A stretch of 64,000 bases of DNA. Source: Conchocele bisecta. Its lineage: Eukaryota > Mollusca > Bivalvia > Lucinida > Thyasiridae. Both the position numbers and the translations under genes were made by a program. Shown here in pieces: positions 18,655 to 29,800 of the stretch. Positions within the stretch are counted from its first letter, which is position 1. Each line of letters opens with the position of its first letter. Location: NCBI GenBank assembly GCA_029237695.1, contig CM055267.1:12799043-12863042 (forward strand), written 5' to 3'. Under the pieces are notes generated by a model that did not search any database, was not told the DNA's origin, and saw nothing but the letters and a program-made list of their open reading frames with translations.

Positions 18655-18885
18655 TATGGTATTGCTTATTATGCTGGATGCTGAATTAAATTTTGTCGTC
18701 TGCTGGCTATTTTTTCATTTTCATATTTCTCGAGAAAAACATACTTTGACAGCGTATGAGAATTGTCTCCAATGAAGACGATTCTCATGTGCTGACAAAA
18801 CATGTTGCTTTTTTTTAAATTACAAAATAAGACTGGTACTGAAAATCAGCAGACGACATATTCTGTTCCCGCCTTTCAACCAAGT
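18655..18885. mobile_element. piggyBac-type MITE family P1, diverged copy
   Basis: It has GTCGTCTGCTGG, then arms CTTTGACAGCGTATGAGAAT and ATTCTCATGTGCTGACAAAA, then CAGCAGACGACA. Terminal CCCTTA/TAAGGG are degraded. Regions 18,886-19,209 have no recognised feature. Confidence 0.65.
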
Positions 18886-19213
18886 GATACCATTGGTCAT
18901 TTTCCTGAAATGTGCATGCTCTCTGACTTGGGCACTCTGTTTCTGTCAAACAGCGATTTAGTAATTTCTTGAGTTATTCAACTGATCCATCGATTGGATA
19001 GTTCAGATTGTGTTGTTCGTGCAACCAATCAAATATAAGCATATACATTGTTGATACTGACATTAAATATTGGGTGTTATGAACAGACGAGACAAAACAA
19101 ACACTCATTTTATGAAGTGCAGTTAAAAAGTCCTGAATGTTATCAGTCACATACGTATTTCAACACGAACCAATTTGACATGCATCACTTGACCTGACAT
19201 TGCAATGAATTAA

Positions 19214-19414
19214 CCCTTAACAATGCTGAATTAAATTTTGTTGTCTGCTGTTTATTTTTAAATTTTTATTTTCGCTCGTTTTGACAACGCTTTAGAATAA
19301 TTTCTTTGGAACTGATTCTAAAGTGCAAGGGATATTCTAACCATGTTTTTATTGAAAAAAAATCAAAATATGAAACGAAAGCAGACAACAATTTTTGTTT
19401 CACGTATTCTAGGG
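19214..19414. mobile_element. piggyBac-type MITE family P1
   Basis: TTAA lies at 19,210-19,213 and 19,415-19,418. The ends are CCCTTAACAATGCTG and ATTCTAGGG. The arms TTTGACAACGCTTTAGAATA and CTGATTCTAAAGTGCAAGGG are degraded at the centre. Confidence 0.75.
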
Positions 19415-19498
19415 TTAAATACCTGAGAATCTAAGAATGATATACATGTACTTTCTAGGTGCTATTCTCGGCACAAAATGTTATTTTCTAATGATCTA

Positions 19499-20292
19499 CA
19501 GTCGAACCTGTGAACAACGACCAGCAAAGGGAAGTGGCCAAAGTGGTCGTTGTTGACAGGTGGTCGTTGTTCCAAGGGTCGAACATTTACCCAGTTTCAC
19601 AACAAAGTCGGCCATGTTTTTAGCATTCTATTGTAATATATATGCATGCTTTTCATCAATTAAAAATTGCACGAAAATGGCTAAAATAGTCAATTTATTT
19701 TGTTTTGTCATCTTGTTGTTAGTGTTCTGAACCCAGCCTCGCTTTGGAAATTATATACAAAGGGGAGTAATTATCTTCACGATAAGTATATCTCGCGGCC
19801 CGCTTTGGTGCACCATTTAATAGCTTGTCGCAATTACATGTAAGTGGTTTAATTTAGCATGACCATTCGTATTTCACACCACCAGTTGAAATTAATAACG
19901 GTCATATAGTCTGTATTAAAACGATTGCCTATGTGGCGCGGCCTGTGAAAACCGCGAGTTTTTTTGTAACAAAAAATATTTCATTGAATGCGTCAAGTCC
20001 AGTAACCCACACGAGCTAGATGTCCAAAAATGTCGCCGAGTTTTGTGATGAAAGGAAAATCGGCGATTGCGATTTTTTTTTGCCGACAAAACATGACTTG
20101 GTCGCTAATGGTCGCTAATGGTCGCTGTTTGCAGTAAAAAATGCCGCGTGGGAACGAAAATCGCTGGTCGTTGTTCGGAGGTGGTCGTTATTCCAAGGTC
20201 TTTTAAAGAACAAATTGGACGGGGGGGTTTTAACTGGCCGTTGTGGACAGGTGTTCGCTATTCACAGGTGGTCGTTAACACAGGTTCGACTG
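19499..20292. mobile_element. pogo-like element, 794 bp, non-autonomous
   Basis: CAGTCGAACCTGTG at the left and CACAGGTTCGACTG at the right are flanked by TA (19,497-19,498 and 20,293-20,294). Subterminal words GTGGTCGTTGTTCCAAGG and GTGGTCGTTATTCCAAGG recur near both ends. No intact transposase frame is seen, so it is non-autonomous or internally decayed. Confidence 0.7.
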
Positions 20293-20319
20293 TATATTCT
20301 ATTTCCCATCGTATTGCGA

Positions 20320-21530
20320 AAATGGGATATAGGGATGCAATCTGTCCATCCATCTGCCCGTTCGTCTTTCTGTGTCCATCTGTCTGTCATATTTTCCATT
20401 CTGCCATAATGTCTTTATCCTATGACCGATTTGCTTGAAACGTCATGTTCATGTTCATCATCCATATTTTCATTCCCCGCCCCTCCCATGCTGAAGGTCA
20501 AGGTTAAATAACTTTCACATTTCACATTCAGAAGAGATGTGTGCGCATTTCTCTAATGTTCCTATACCTTGTTTACCATACGAGCGATTGGCTTGAACTT
20601 CATTTGTCGCTTAATCATGATAACTGCAATACTATATGGCTGATATCCACTAAACTTCATGTGTGCATTCATATCGATCAGTGGAAGACACCTGTTGAAA
20701 GTGTTTTGTTTTTTTACCAAGTTCAAGGTCAGCCCAGGCTAAAAATAGATGATTTGTTCTCCAACACTATGGCCGATGTCCACCAAACTTATGAAGATCT
20801 ATAAAAAGTTGGCTTTGTCAGACCAAGATCAAGAGCAGCCCCGTGTACCAGATTTGAAGGAGAGTCTAAGCACGTTGAAGAACCAAAGGGGACTATTCTA
20901 ATAAGAGCGAGGCCCCCCCGGGGCTGGTTTCCTCTGTATCCACCTCCTTCCTTTCTCCCCATTGGCCATTCTTGGGAGACGACATGCAAAGTCATCGGGC
21001 CAGTGCCGTCGTTAAATCCAAGCATTTACATTTAGACCAAGATCAAGTTCACCGCTAGCTGAAAATAGATTGTTTATTCTGCGATATATGTTGTGTCCGT
21101 ATGATCCGTAGCTCCAATACTATATGGCCTATGTCCACCAATCTTGACATGAATGTGAGGTTTGTCCGACCAAGTTTTAGGTATTGTTTTGCAATATTTC
21201 ATTTCCACACTATCAATCCCAATACCACATGGCCGATGGCCACCAGACTTTACTTGTGTATTCATACCACTCATGGCGAGACGCACATTAAAAGTGGGGT
21301 TTGTCCTACCAAGTTCAATGTCACCCCCTCAATATTGTTGTTTCCGTACAATAACTCCAGTAGTTTGTGGCCGATGTCTACTTCACATTTGCATTCATAT
21401 CGATCAGGGGAAGACGCCCATTGAAAGTTGGGTTTGTCCACCCAAGTTCAAGGTCACCCCCGACTAAAAATTTTATTATACTATATCGCCGATGTGGCTG
21501 ATATGTGATAACATCTGCATGGCAAATATT
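20320..21530 (+). repeat. Diverged tandem array with AAGGTCA words (Helentron-like core)
   Basis: It starts with CTGTCCATCCATCTGCCCG at about 20,341. It continues as degenerate units with CCGATGTCCACCAAACTT and ATTCATATCGATCAGGGGAA, and with ACCAAGTTCAAGGTCA or variants at about 20,720, 21,310 and 21,440. A 190-bp segment at 20,830-21,020 (AGGCCCCCCCGGGGCTGG) interrupts the array and matches nothing else here. No gene. Confidence 0.55.
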
Positions 21531-21584
21531 AACCGGTTATGTCACCATAACGATAGTTATCAGGGGAATAAATATAGTGTTATA

Positions 21585-21935
21585 CTGTCCGTCCGTCCGG
21601 GCGAACATTGGGGGTTTAGGGGCTAGGGGGAGGAGCCTAAGACAATAGAATACAATATATTTATTCCGTTAGCCCCTAAACCTATTGTAGTTTAGGGGCT
21701 ATTCCTTTGATCTTTTAAAAAACAAATATCCCATAAACCCAAAATGTTAGTCCGTCCGTCCGTCCGTCCGTCCGTCCGTCCGTCGTCCGGGCAAACATTG
21801 GGGGTTTAGGGGCTAGGGAGAGGAGCCTAAGACAATAGAATACAATAGACTTATTAGTTTAGGGGCTATTCCTTTGATCTTTTAAAGAACAAATAGCCCA
21901 TAAACCCAAAATGTTAGTACGTCCGTCCGTCCCGT
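21585..21935 (+). repeat. Two copies of a GTCC-rich, TTAGGGGCT-containing repeat
   Basis: (GTCC)n is followed by GGGCGAACATTGGGGGTTTA and GGGGCTAGGG at 21,585-21,730. A second copy at 21,745-21,935 has an eight-unit GTCC tract. Each copy also has the inverse TAGCCCCTAAACC or TTTAGGGGCTATTCC. It probably belongs to one 5'-end hairpin class. No coding function. Confidence 0.6.
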
Positions 21936-22027
21936 CCGTCTTTGTTTCTGTTGAGTTAACTCGACTACCGTCTATTCGATCTTCTCTATACACATTCATA
22001 TATCAACCATGGGAAGAACCGTATTAA

Positions 22028-22248
22028 CCCTTTCACCCCTAAGTAACTGGAATGGAGTTTGATATGTTAATTTTCCAACCAATCCAACTGTTACAAAATG
22101 GTTTTCAGACTAGTCCATTTATGAAAAGGGGGTATTTTTTGTTCGTTCAAAAAGTGCAGATCCTGATGAGACGGTTCGTTACGAGCCGGCGCATCTGGAT
22201 CTGCACTGTTTGCATAAACCGCTATAGCGCGCTTTCGGGTTCAAAGGG
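22028..22248. mobile_element. piggyBac-type MITE family P2
   Basis: TTAA lies at 22,024-22,027 and 22,249-22,252. The ends are CCCTTTCACCCCTAAGTAAC and GGTTCAAAGGG. Interior: GTGCAGATCCTGATGAGACG and its inverse-like CATCTGGATCTGCACTGTTT. Sister copies are at 25,071-25,313 and, in the opposite orientation, 32,704-32,947. Confidence 0.8.
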
Positions 22249-22264
22249 TTAAATGTAGGCTTTG

Positions 22265-22980
22265 GTTCTTCAAAGTCACGTGTGCCTAAAATAGATTATT
22301 TAATTGTGCATTTCTTTCATTTTTATGCGACATCTCTGTGCTACTGTGTATCTGATCTTCATGATATGTCACACATGCATTCATGTCAACCATATGCAGA
22401 GCCCTATTGAATGCAGGCTTCATCCCCTCAAGGTCACCGGTGCTTAATTGCTGTTTTGTTCTTGATGGCTGACCAGTGGTGGTATTTTGTTTTACACACA
22501 ATTTGCTAGTTTATTATGCCACCACAATGATAGTTGTTTGGGCGTATAGTGTTTGCCGTGTCTGTCTGTGTGTCCATCCGTCTATCAGTCGACAATTTCT
22601 GTTTCTGTGCGGTAATTTAGCTACCATATATCCGATCTTTGCGATACTTCACATATACCAGTACATTCATATCAACCATGGAATGAACCCTATTGAATGT
22701 GGGTTTCGTCTCTTCAAGTTCACGAGTGCTAAAAATAGATTGTTTATTGCCACATTTCTTTTTGTTTCCATGCGATAACTCGACTAGCGTATATCCGATC
22801 TTAGTGATACTTCACACATACATTCATATGAACCTTGTGAAGAACCACTGAATATGGGTTTCATCCCTCAAGGCCAAGGTCACGGGTGCTTGCTTGCTGA
22901 TTTGGTAGCATTTTGTTTCTTTACAAACAGTTTTCTACTTGAAATTCATGTCTGGCATGGAAATCTATTTCTGATATCAA
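22265..22980 (+). repeat. Helentron-like tandem repeats with a TATGCCACC start
   Basis: Repeats with CTTCACACATACATTCATAT and GAACCCTATTGAATG(T/C) GGGTTT occur at about 22,320-22,440, 22,620-22,740 and 22,790-22,890. At 22,508 TTTATTATGCCACCACAATG followed by CTGTCTGTGTGTCCATCCG resembles the left end of a repeat whose inverse is at 49,080-49,130. The segment 22,900-23,107 has nothing recognised. Confidence 0.5.
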
Positions 22981-23107
22981 TGGCGGGTAACTGTTTATAC
23001 CGTATTTATTCTAATAATATCCTCTAATAGTAGCCCTCTGGTTTTCTGCCATAATAATGCACAAACAGCTTTCAAAAATTGCTTCCCCCCCCCCACACCA
23101 GGGGCAC

Positions 23108-23342
23108 ATATGTGACTGGAGAAATGGGGCTTATGGGATTTATGACCAGTGTAGCTCCTGATAAAATAGCACACTCCTGTAGTCTGATAATGATCTTTCT
23201 TGCTTGTTAAAAGCATGACGGGTGTTTCATTTATGGAATTGCGAACAAGTGCAGATCCTGATCAGACTGTGCGGTTGCACAGATTGATCTGGATCTACAC
23301 TGGTTGCAACACGCGTACGCCCCATTTCTCCAGTCACATATT
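23108..23342. mobile_element. MITE family B
   Basis: The ends are ATATGTGACTGGAGAAATGG and CCATTTCTCCAGTCACATAT. The interior GACCAGTGTAGCTCCTGAT and AGTGCAGATCCTGATCAGAC is shared with copies at 33.4, 36.2, 37.6, 39.4, 45.9 and 59.8 kb. Confidence 0.8.
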
Positions 23343-23429
23343 AGAATAAATTTGGTGTATAATGTGATTTAATGCCAATGGAAAATGTGACCGCTCAGTG
23401 AAACTACATATGTATTAAAATTTTGGACA

Positions 23430-23524
23430 CAAAAGCTCTCTCTAACCATGTTTTCATTGAGAAAGAAGACAAAATATAAAACAACAGCAGATGTCAAATT
23501 TTGTTCCCAGCATTCCAAGGGGTA
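23430..23524. mobile_element. piggyBac-type MITE family P1, right-half fragment
   Basis: CTCTCTAACCATGTTTTCATTGAGAAAGAAG, then AACAGCAGATGTCAAATTTTG and CAAGGGGTAATT match the right half of P1 copies. The left half is missing or replaced. Confidence 0.55.
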
Positions 23525-23761
23525 ATTAAGATTCTTACACTTATCCATCAGCAAACAGTTGGAAGTTGCTGGTTTCTGTTCCATATAATACCGATGTTTG
23601 CTACATGTACCACTGTCATTTACCGTCAAGTTTAGTTCTGTCCTGACCTGGCTGAGCCATTAATACGAATCGATACAAATCAGTACATGTTCATTAAGCT
23701 GGTTAATCTGTGTCGCTACAAAGCCTGGCTTGCTCTGGGTTACACCCCAGCCCCCAGCAGT

Positions 23762-23826
23762 GAGCTGTGCCTGCTGCCCATTTCTAAGGTCATTAAAAAT
23801 GGGCAGCCGGCACAGCTCACTGACAG
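23762..23826. repeat. Hairpin with about 24-bp arms
   Basis: GTGAGCTGTGCCTGCTGCCC at 23,760 pairs with GGGCAGCCGGCACAGCTCAC ending about 23,820, with a loop CTAAGGTCATTA. Direct and inverted GTCACTGACAG/CTGTCAGTGAC words follow to about 23,910, so it may be the centre of a larger foldback element. The interval 23,940-24,787 is AT-rich. It contains three copies of CATCCCTAAATATATAACATGGT-like sequence (about 24,045, 24,150) and no gene. Confidence 0.5.
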
Positions 23827-24791
23827 GCCGTTAAATAAATACACCTGTACAGCCTACAGGTACATTATGTCTGTCAGTGACCCAGTCCACACATGGCCTG
23901 TCAATGACCTGGATGAAGCTTTCTCCTTTAACACTGTTCACCCCTATATTATATAAAATTGTCTATTCCATACTAATGTCGGAATATTCCATTAATAAAA
24001 AAAAGGGTATTGTTATAAAATCTTGAAAATAATGGAAAACATTGTCATCCCTAAATATATAACATGGTCTGTTCCATGCTAATTTTTGTTTATTTTATTA
24101 ATCAGAATAGGGGTATTGTTTTAAAATGTTAAAAATAATGACATACACTGTCATCCCTAAATATATAACATGGTATGTACCATATTAACTATGGACTATT
24201 TCATAAATCAAGAAAGGGTATTGTTTCAAAAACATCTCCATCTGGATCTAGTTTTTGCAAATGTTGGCTTTATAGTCTATAGGGAGGAAAGGGTTGATCT
24301 CGCTGTGCTGTATTCATTCCAGAGTATTTTACCTCCTTGCCTGCATGTGAAAATGACACCTAGCAAATTAGTCGTATTTTTTTATTTATCTCTGTATATA
24401 TGTCGTGGAATTTCATGAGAATTGCGTCCTGGACTCAATTTGAATGACATTCCAGAACGTATTCATGATATTTACATGGAGAAATAAAAGAAAATATAGT
24501 GTTACGTCTCGGCTATTTTTTAACTATTTATAGCCCACAAGTTTCCCAGTATGCAAAGTTAATCTGTGTATCGTTCATTTAAAGCTACTCTGTTTAAAAA
24601 ACTTACTGTTAGTTTTCCCATGTGTAGTAGGAATGTTCATTTCACCTATCCCGCTTCCATTGATTAATGTCTTAATTAAGATAAGCCTGCTATTGATTGG
24701 GTGTACATGTGCCTAGGCTGTTACAGTGACTGTACCCGCTGTATTTATGCTCTATCTTCATTGTTATTTGTATCCACCCATTCACCCTTAA

Positions 24792-24996
24792 CACTTACTA
24801 CGCTGAATTATTTTTTGTCGTCTGCCGGAAATGTTTTATTTTCAATATTTCTCGACAAAAGCCTGTTTTGACAGCGCATGAGAATCGTCTCCAGTGGAGA
24901 CGATTCTCATGTGCTGTCAAAACAGGTTTTTTGTTAAGAATTAAGTCAAACATGAAAAACAGCAGATGACATTTTCCATCTCCAGCGTAATAAGGG
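24792..24996. mobile_element. piggyBac-type MITE family P1
   Basis: TTAA lies at 24,788-24,791 and 24,997-25,000. The ends are CACTTACTACGCTG and GCGTAATAAGGG. The central palindrome GACAGCGCATGAGAATCGTC / GACGATTCTCATGTGCTGTC is nearly perfect. Confidence 0.85.
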
Positions 24997-25070
24997 TTAA
25001 GGAATCGTTGTATCTGTAACATACTCTCCCATGTGATCCATGTTAAATTTTTGTTCAACTGTTCAATTAA

Positions 25071-25313
25071 CCCTTTCACCCCTAAGTAACTAGAATGGAT
25101 TTTTATATGTTAATTTTCAGACCGATCCACCTGTCACAAAACGATTTTCAGACTAGTCCATTTATGAAAAATGGGTGTTTTTGTTCTCGAAAATGTGATA
25201 ATTACTTGGAAAAAGTGCAGATCCTGATGAGACAGCTCGTCATGAGCTGGCTCATCTGGATCTACACTATTTGCCAATACCATTATGCAGGTCGGTCTGT
25301 GGTGTTAAAATGG
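25071..25313. mobile_element. piggyBac-type MITE family P2
   Basis: TTAA lies at 25,067-25,070 and 25,314-25,317. The left end is CCCTTTCACCCCTAAGTAAC, and the right end is degraded (GTGTTAAAATGG). The interior AGTGCAGATCCTGATGAGAC and GGATCTACACTATTTGCC matches the 22.0-kb copy. It lies only 70 bp after the P1 copy above. The interval 25,318-25,869 holds CpG-containing unique sequence with no clear gene. Confidence 0.78.
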
Positions 25314-25894
25314 TTAATCTCAAAAATGTTGATTTTGTAAATTGTCTCAATTGTTCACAAGGTATGTAGATTCTATGACAAGTCTTGTTACAATCAGACT
25401 GATCTGGATCTACACTGTTTGCCAAAAATATGTATACGTAGTCACAAAAGAAACGATGCATACATATGATTGTGAATAAATGTATTGTATTGTAAACATT
25501 ACATTTTACTTTATTCCCAAATATAGCATGAAATTCAACTGTCTTGCGATAATTTCATTAACACAATGTCAAATTAACCACCAGATGCTGACGTCAGACC
25601 GTTACGAATCATGTAGGGGTCACCATACGAAGTCACACAGAAGTCAGTAGCGTGTATGGCCACCATTTGCATCCATAACGGGGGCGATCATCAACTGATC
25701 CACGTGTTCTGTATCATCCTGCCAGACGCGTTATTGTAATGTGCGACACTCTAAATTGAGCGGCGACGTCAACGTCACGCCGATCAGATTCCAACATTCC
25801 AATTGCTCGAAGTCGCCAATTTTCATTTAATCTCGGCATTCCGTTTCACAACTTTTCCTCAACGTTTGATGTTTTTCTTTTGTTTGGGTACAAG

Positions 25895-26037
25895 CCAGTC
25901 GTTTTACCTGTAATGTACCGCAGAGTGTGGATATCGGGGAGCTCGTGCAAATCGTTAAAATTGACGTAACTGAAGAATGGTTGAGTGGACACTGTTCAAA
26001 TTCGGACATTCCCTTGCGATACGACTTGTACAACAAG
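25895..26037 (+). CDS. Candidate internal exon of an SH3-like protein
   Basis: The frame is open from 25,870 to the TAG at 26,074, with an in-frame stop at 25,867. It encodes SRFTCNVPQSVDIGELVQIV, then KIDVTEEWLSGHC, then SDIPLRYDLYNK, ending at a good donor AAG|GTATAC. A pyrimidine stretch TTTTTCTTTTGTTTGGGTACAAG precedes it, with the AG at 25,894 or 25,898. GELVQI, EWLSGH and IPLRY occupy the positions of the SH3 hallmarks (G-D/E-hydrophobic core, W-x-x-G, P-x-x-Y), though the W-to-P spacing is about two residues short. CpG content is high for this region. It would be one exon of a larger gene. A chance ORF cannot be excluded. Confidence 0.38.
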
Positions 26038-26074
26038 GTATACTCTGACCAAATGCGTACGTTTGCCAGTTTTT

Positions 26075-27745
26075 AGCTCGACTATTCGAAGAATAAGTAG
26101 AGCTTATGTTGTGGCGTCGGCGTCGGCGTCGGCGTCACCGTCACGCCTTGGTTAAGGTTTTTAGTCAAGCTTGTATATGCAATACTACTGGCCCTACACC
26201 CACCATACTTGGACAACTTCATCTCCTAGTGATGCACATCAATAACCCCTCATCTATATTTGACCTTGACCTACATTTCCTCTTGAATTACTTACTTAAT
26301 TCCCCTTGGTTAAGGTTTTTAGTCAACCTTGGGTAAGTTTTTTTTTCAAGCTTGTACATTGAATACTATTGTGCATCCAGACACCATACTTTGACAACCT
26401 TTTCTCATAGGTATGTACATCAATAACCCCTGATCTATATTTCACCTTGACCTACATTTCCTCTTCAATTACTTACTTAATTCCTTTTGGTTAAGGTTTT
26501 TAGTCAATCTTCTATATGGAATACTACTGGCCCTACACCCACCATACTTGGACAACTTCATCTCCTAGTGATGTACATCAACAACCCCTGATCTATGCTT
26601 GACCTTGACCTACATTTCCTCTTGAATTACTTACTTAATTCCCCTTGGTTAACGTTTTTAGTCAAGCTTGTAGATGGAATACTCCTGGCCCTACACCAAC
26701 CATACATGGACAACTTCATCTCCTAGTGATGTACATCAACAACCCCTGACCTATATTTGACCTTGACCTACATTTAACCTTCAATTACTTACTTAATTCC
26801 CCTTGGTTAAGGTTTTTACTCGACCTTGGTTAAGCTTTTTACTCAAGCTTGTACATGGAATACTATTGTGCATACAGACACCATACTTGGACAACCTTTT
26901 ATCATAGTGATGTACATCAATAACCCCTGATCTATATTTGACCTTGACCTACATTTCCTCTTGAATTACTTACTTAATTCTCTTTGGTTAAGGTTTTTAG
27001 TCAAGCTTGTAGATGGAATACTCATGGCCCTACACCAACCATACTTGGACAATTTCATCTCCTAGTGATGTACATCAACAACCCCTGACCTATATTTGAC
27101 CTTGACCTACATTTAACCTTGACCTACATTTAACCTTAAATTACTTACTTAATTCCCCTTGGTTAAGGTTTTTAGTCAAGCTTGTAGATGGAATACTATT
27201 GTGCATACAGACACCATACTTGGACAACATTTTCTCATAGGGATGTACATCAATAACCCCTGACCTTTATTTTACCTTCACCGACATTTAACCTTGAATT
27301 ACTTGCTTAATGTTTATAGTCAAGCTTGTATATGGAATACTTCTGGGCCTACATCAACCATACTTGGACAACTTCATCTCCTAGTGATGTACATCAATAA
27401 TCCCTGACCTATATTTGACCTTGACCTACTTTTATCCTTGGATTACTTAGTTATCTCCCCTTGGTTACGGTTTTTACTCAAGCTTGTATATGGAATACTC
27501 CTGGGCCTACAGCAACCATACTTGGAAATCTTTATCTCCTAGTGATGTACATCAATAACCCCTGACCTATATCTGACATTGACCTACATTTAACCTTGAA
27601 TTACTTACTTAATTTCCCTTGGTTAATGTTTTTAGTCAACCTTGGTTAAGGTTTTTATGCAGGCCGCAGCCACCTTCTTTGTCAAGCTATGTGTACATCG
27701 ACAACCCTCGTAGTTGAGCTATGCTGTTCTCCTACAGCTCTTGTT
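26075..27745 (+). mobile_element. 1.67-kb Helentron-like element H1 with internal tandem core, copy 1
   Basis: It begins AGCTCGACTATTCGAAGAAT and ends GAGCTATGCTGTTCTCCTAC AGCTC TTGTT. The end folds into a GAGCT/AGCTC hairpin. The left AGCTCGACTA and right TAGTTGAGCTA are subterminal inverted repeats. The core has about eight units of roughly 190-200 bp with GACAACTTCATCTCCTAGTG, GATGTACATCAATAACCCCT and TTTGACCTTGACCTACATTT. It sits in a T-run with no duplication visible. A second copy lies at 53,322-54,860. No protein is encoded. Confidence 0.7.
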
Positions 27746-28130
27746 ATACTTTATGCTTACAAAATAGTATCATTTCTTTTGTGGCTGCGTATATTATTGT
27801 TTTGCATGTGTTCAGACTTGTAAGTTGTATGTGTTAAAATGACAAATAAGCGACCAAATCATACAATTTAGATCCAAAACAAAATACTAATTTAATTGTG
27901 TAATTTATTGATGTCCATTGCTGTAAGTTAATCCCTTCAGGATAATCCCTTCAGGAAATAATATGACATATTCTGCTCAATGCTGAAAATATATAAATTT
28001 GCATTGAAGTTTTTATGAACAATGTGATCGAGTTTCTGAAGTGGTTGTGTATCGATGTGTAGCTTTAAACTTTATACACTGTCTACCGGTAGTATAGAAC
28101 AATCAATAACTTTATCATTAATATACTCAT
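27746..28130. other. AT-rich spacer, nothing recognised
   Basis: There is no ORF, palindrome or repeat relative in the window beyond short low-complexity words, apart from a small duplication of TAATCCCTTCAGGA at about 27,930. Confidence 0.4.
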
Positions 28131-29375
28131 CACACAAATACCGCCAACAGTGGAGGGGAAGATGTTCGCTGAATATTATCCCCCATCCCATCACACAAAC
28201 ACCACCAACAGTAGAGGGAAGATGTTCGCTGAATATTACCCCCACCATCCCATCACACAAACACCACCAACAGTAGAGGGAAAATGTTCGCTGAATATTA
28301 TCCCCCATCTCATCACACAAACACCACCAACAGTGGAGGAAAGATGTTCGCTGAATATTATCCCCCATCCCATCACACAAACACCACCAACAGTAGAGGG
28401 AAGATGTTCGCTGAATACTATCCCCCATCCCATCACACAAACACCACCAACAGTGGAGGGAAGATGTTCGCTGAATATTATCCCCCATCCCATCACACAA
28501 ACACCACCAACAGTAGAGGGAAAATGTTCGCTGAATATTATCCCCCATCTCATCACACAAACACCACCAACAGTGGAGGGAAGATGTTCGCTGAATATTA
28601 TCCCCCATCTCATCACACAAACACCACCAACAGTGGAGGGAAGATGTTCGCTGAATATTATCAACCCCCACATCTGTTCACACAATCACCATCAACAGGG
28701 GGAAAATGTTCAACAGGGGACAATAAAAATGTTTGCTGTTTGCCACATAGTACCACCCCCCCCCCCCCCCCCCCTACGCCCCATCTCATCAGACAAACAC
28801 CACCAACAGGGGAGGGGAAGATGTTCGCCTAATATCCCCAACACCCATCTCGTCAGACATCCCCCATCGGATCACACAAACACCATCAACAAGGGAAGGG
28901 GAAACTGTTCTCCAAATAATATCCACCCCCCCCCCCCATCTCATCAGACAAACACCACCAGCAGGGGACGGTATGATATTCACCGTATGATGTCCCAGCA
29001 ACAGCTAAGGTCATATAGAGACGGGACCAAAGTTTATTTAAAGTTTGATGGAAATACTATGAAAGTATTTTTGATGCCTAAGGCGAGGTTTGTACCCACA
29101 ACCTCCGGATTTAACGAGAGGGGAAGATGTTTGCCGAATATTATTCTTCCCCCTCCCCCACCATCTCATCAGACAAATCCACAAACACTGTCAAGGAGGG
29201 AAACATGTTCGCTGAATATTATTCCCGCTCTCATCACATGAACACCATCAACAAGGGGGGAAATATTCGCAGAAAAATATCCCACCCCCATCTCTTCAGA
29301 CACGCACCTTCAACAGACAGGTGAGGCGAAGATGTTCACTGAATGTATTCCCATCAGACAACAGGGAAGGGGAAG
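28131..29375. repeat. 60-bp minisatellite, regular then degenerate
   Basis: About nine regular 60-bp units run to 28,660: CATCACACAAACACCACCAA ... GAGGGAAGATGTTCGCTGAA ... TATTATCCCCCATC. Degenerate units with poly-C runs (28,757-28,774; 28,927-28,937) continue to about 29,375. Because 60 is divisible by three, long open frames exist on both strands (repeating TNTTNS- or CVMGWG-type peptides). These are repeat translations, not genes. A reversed SINE fragment interrupts it at 28,988-29,117. Confidence 0.9.
28988..29117 (-). mobile_element. 5'-truncated tRNA-type SINE inserted in the 60-bp minisatellite
   Basis: On the minus strand it reads AAATCCGGAGGTTGTGGGTA ... CTCGCCTTAGGCATCAAAAA ... 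TATATGACCTTAGCTGTTGC. This matches the SINE at 5395-5520 on the plus strand. The A-box half is missing. Confidence 0.65.
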
Positions 29376-29800
29376 CTGTTCTCTGAATATTTATTGATGC
29401 ATGTATGTGTAGACAGACCCAATATTAAATGTTAGCCTTGCCCTATCATACCTGAAGTGGTAATGAAATTATTTGAGTGGCCACTGTGGTCTGATCTCCA
29501 GCACAGATACAGATAACACGGTACATGTACTTAGATAATCATTGGCGTGGTCTAGCCTATAGCCCGTACAGTCCATCCTTGTGACACACAGCTGAGACAG
29601 GCATGTCAAGTAGCCTCTGGTTACAACTACAGTGGGTAATGTGTCACACTCACCTGTTACTTAGGACCTGCCTGCCCGCCTGTGCACCCGCCTGCCTGCC
29701 TGCCACCTGTTCAGAAGATAATATGTTCCTGAAAAATGTCCTCAATAGTCATTAGGGCGGTGTCATTGTAACGTGATATCTAATTTGACAAGAAATCTGC
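29376..29800. other. Unique spacer between two minisatellites
   Basis: It contains a short (CCTGC)n-like stretch, GCCTGCCCGCCTGTGCACCC, at about 29,670. No gene or mobile element is recognised. Confidence 0.4.

Noticed and set aside
28072..29241. Long open frames on both strands (up to 363 codons plus, 199 codons minus)
   Set aside because: They are translations of the 60-bp minisatellite, whose unit is divisible by three. The peptides are pure repeats with no domain.
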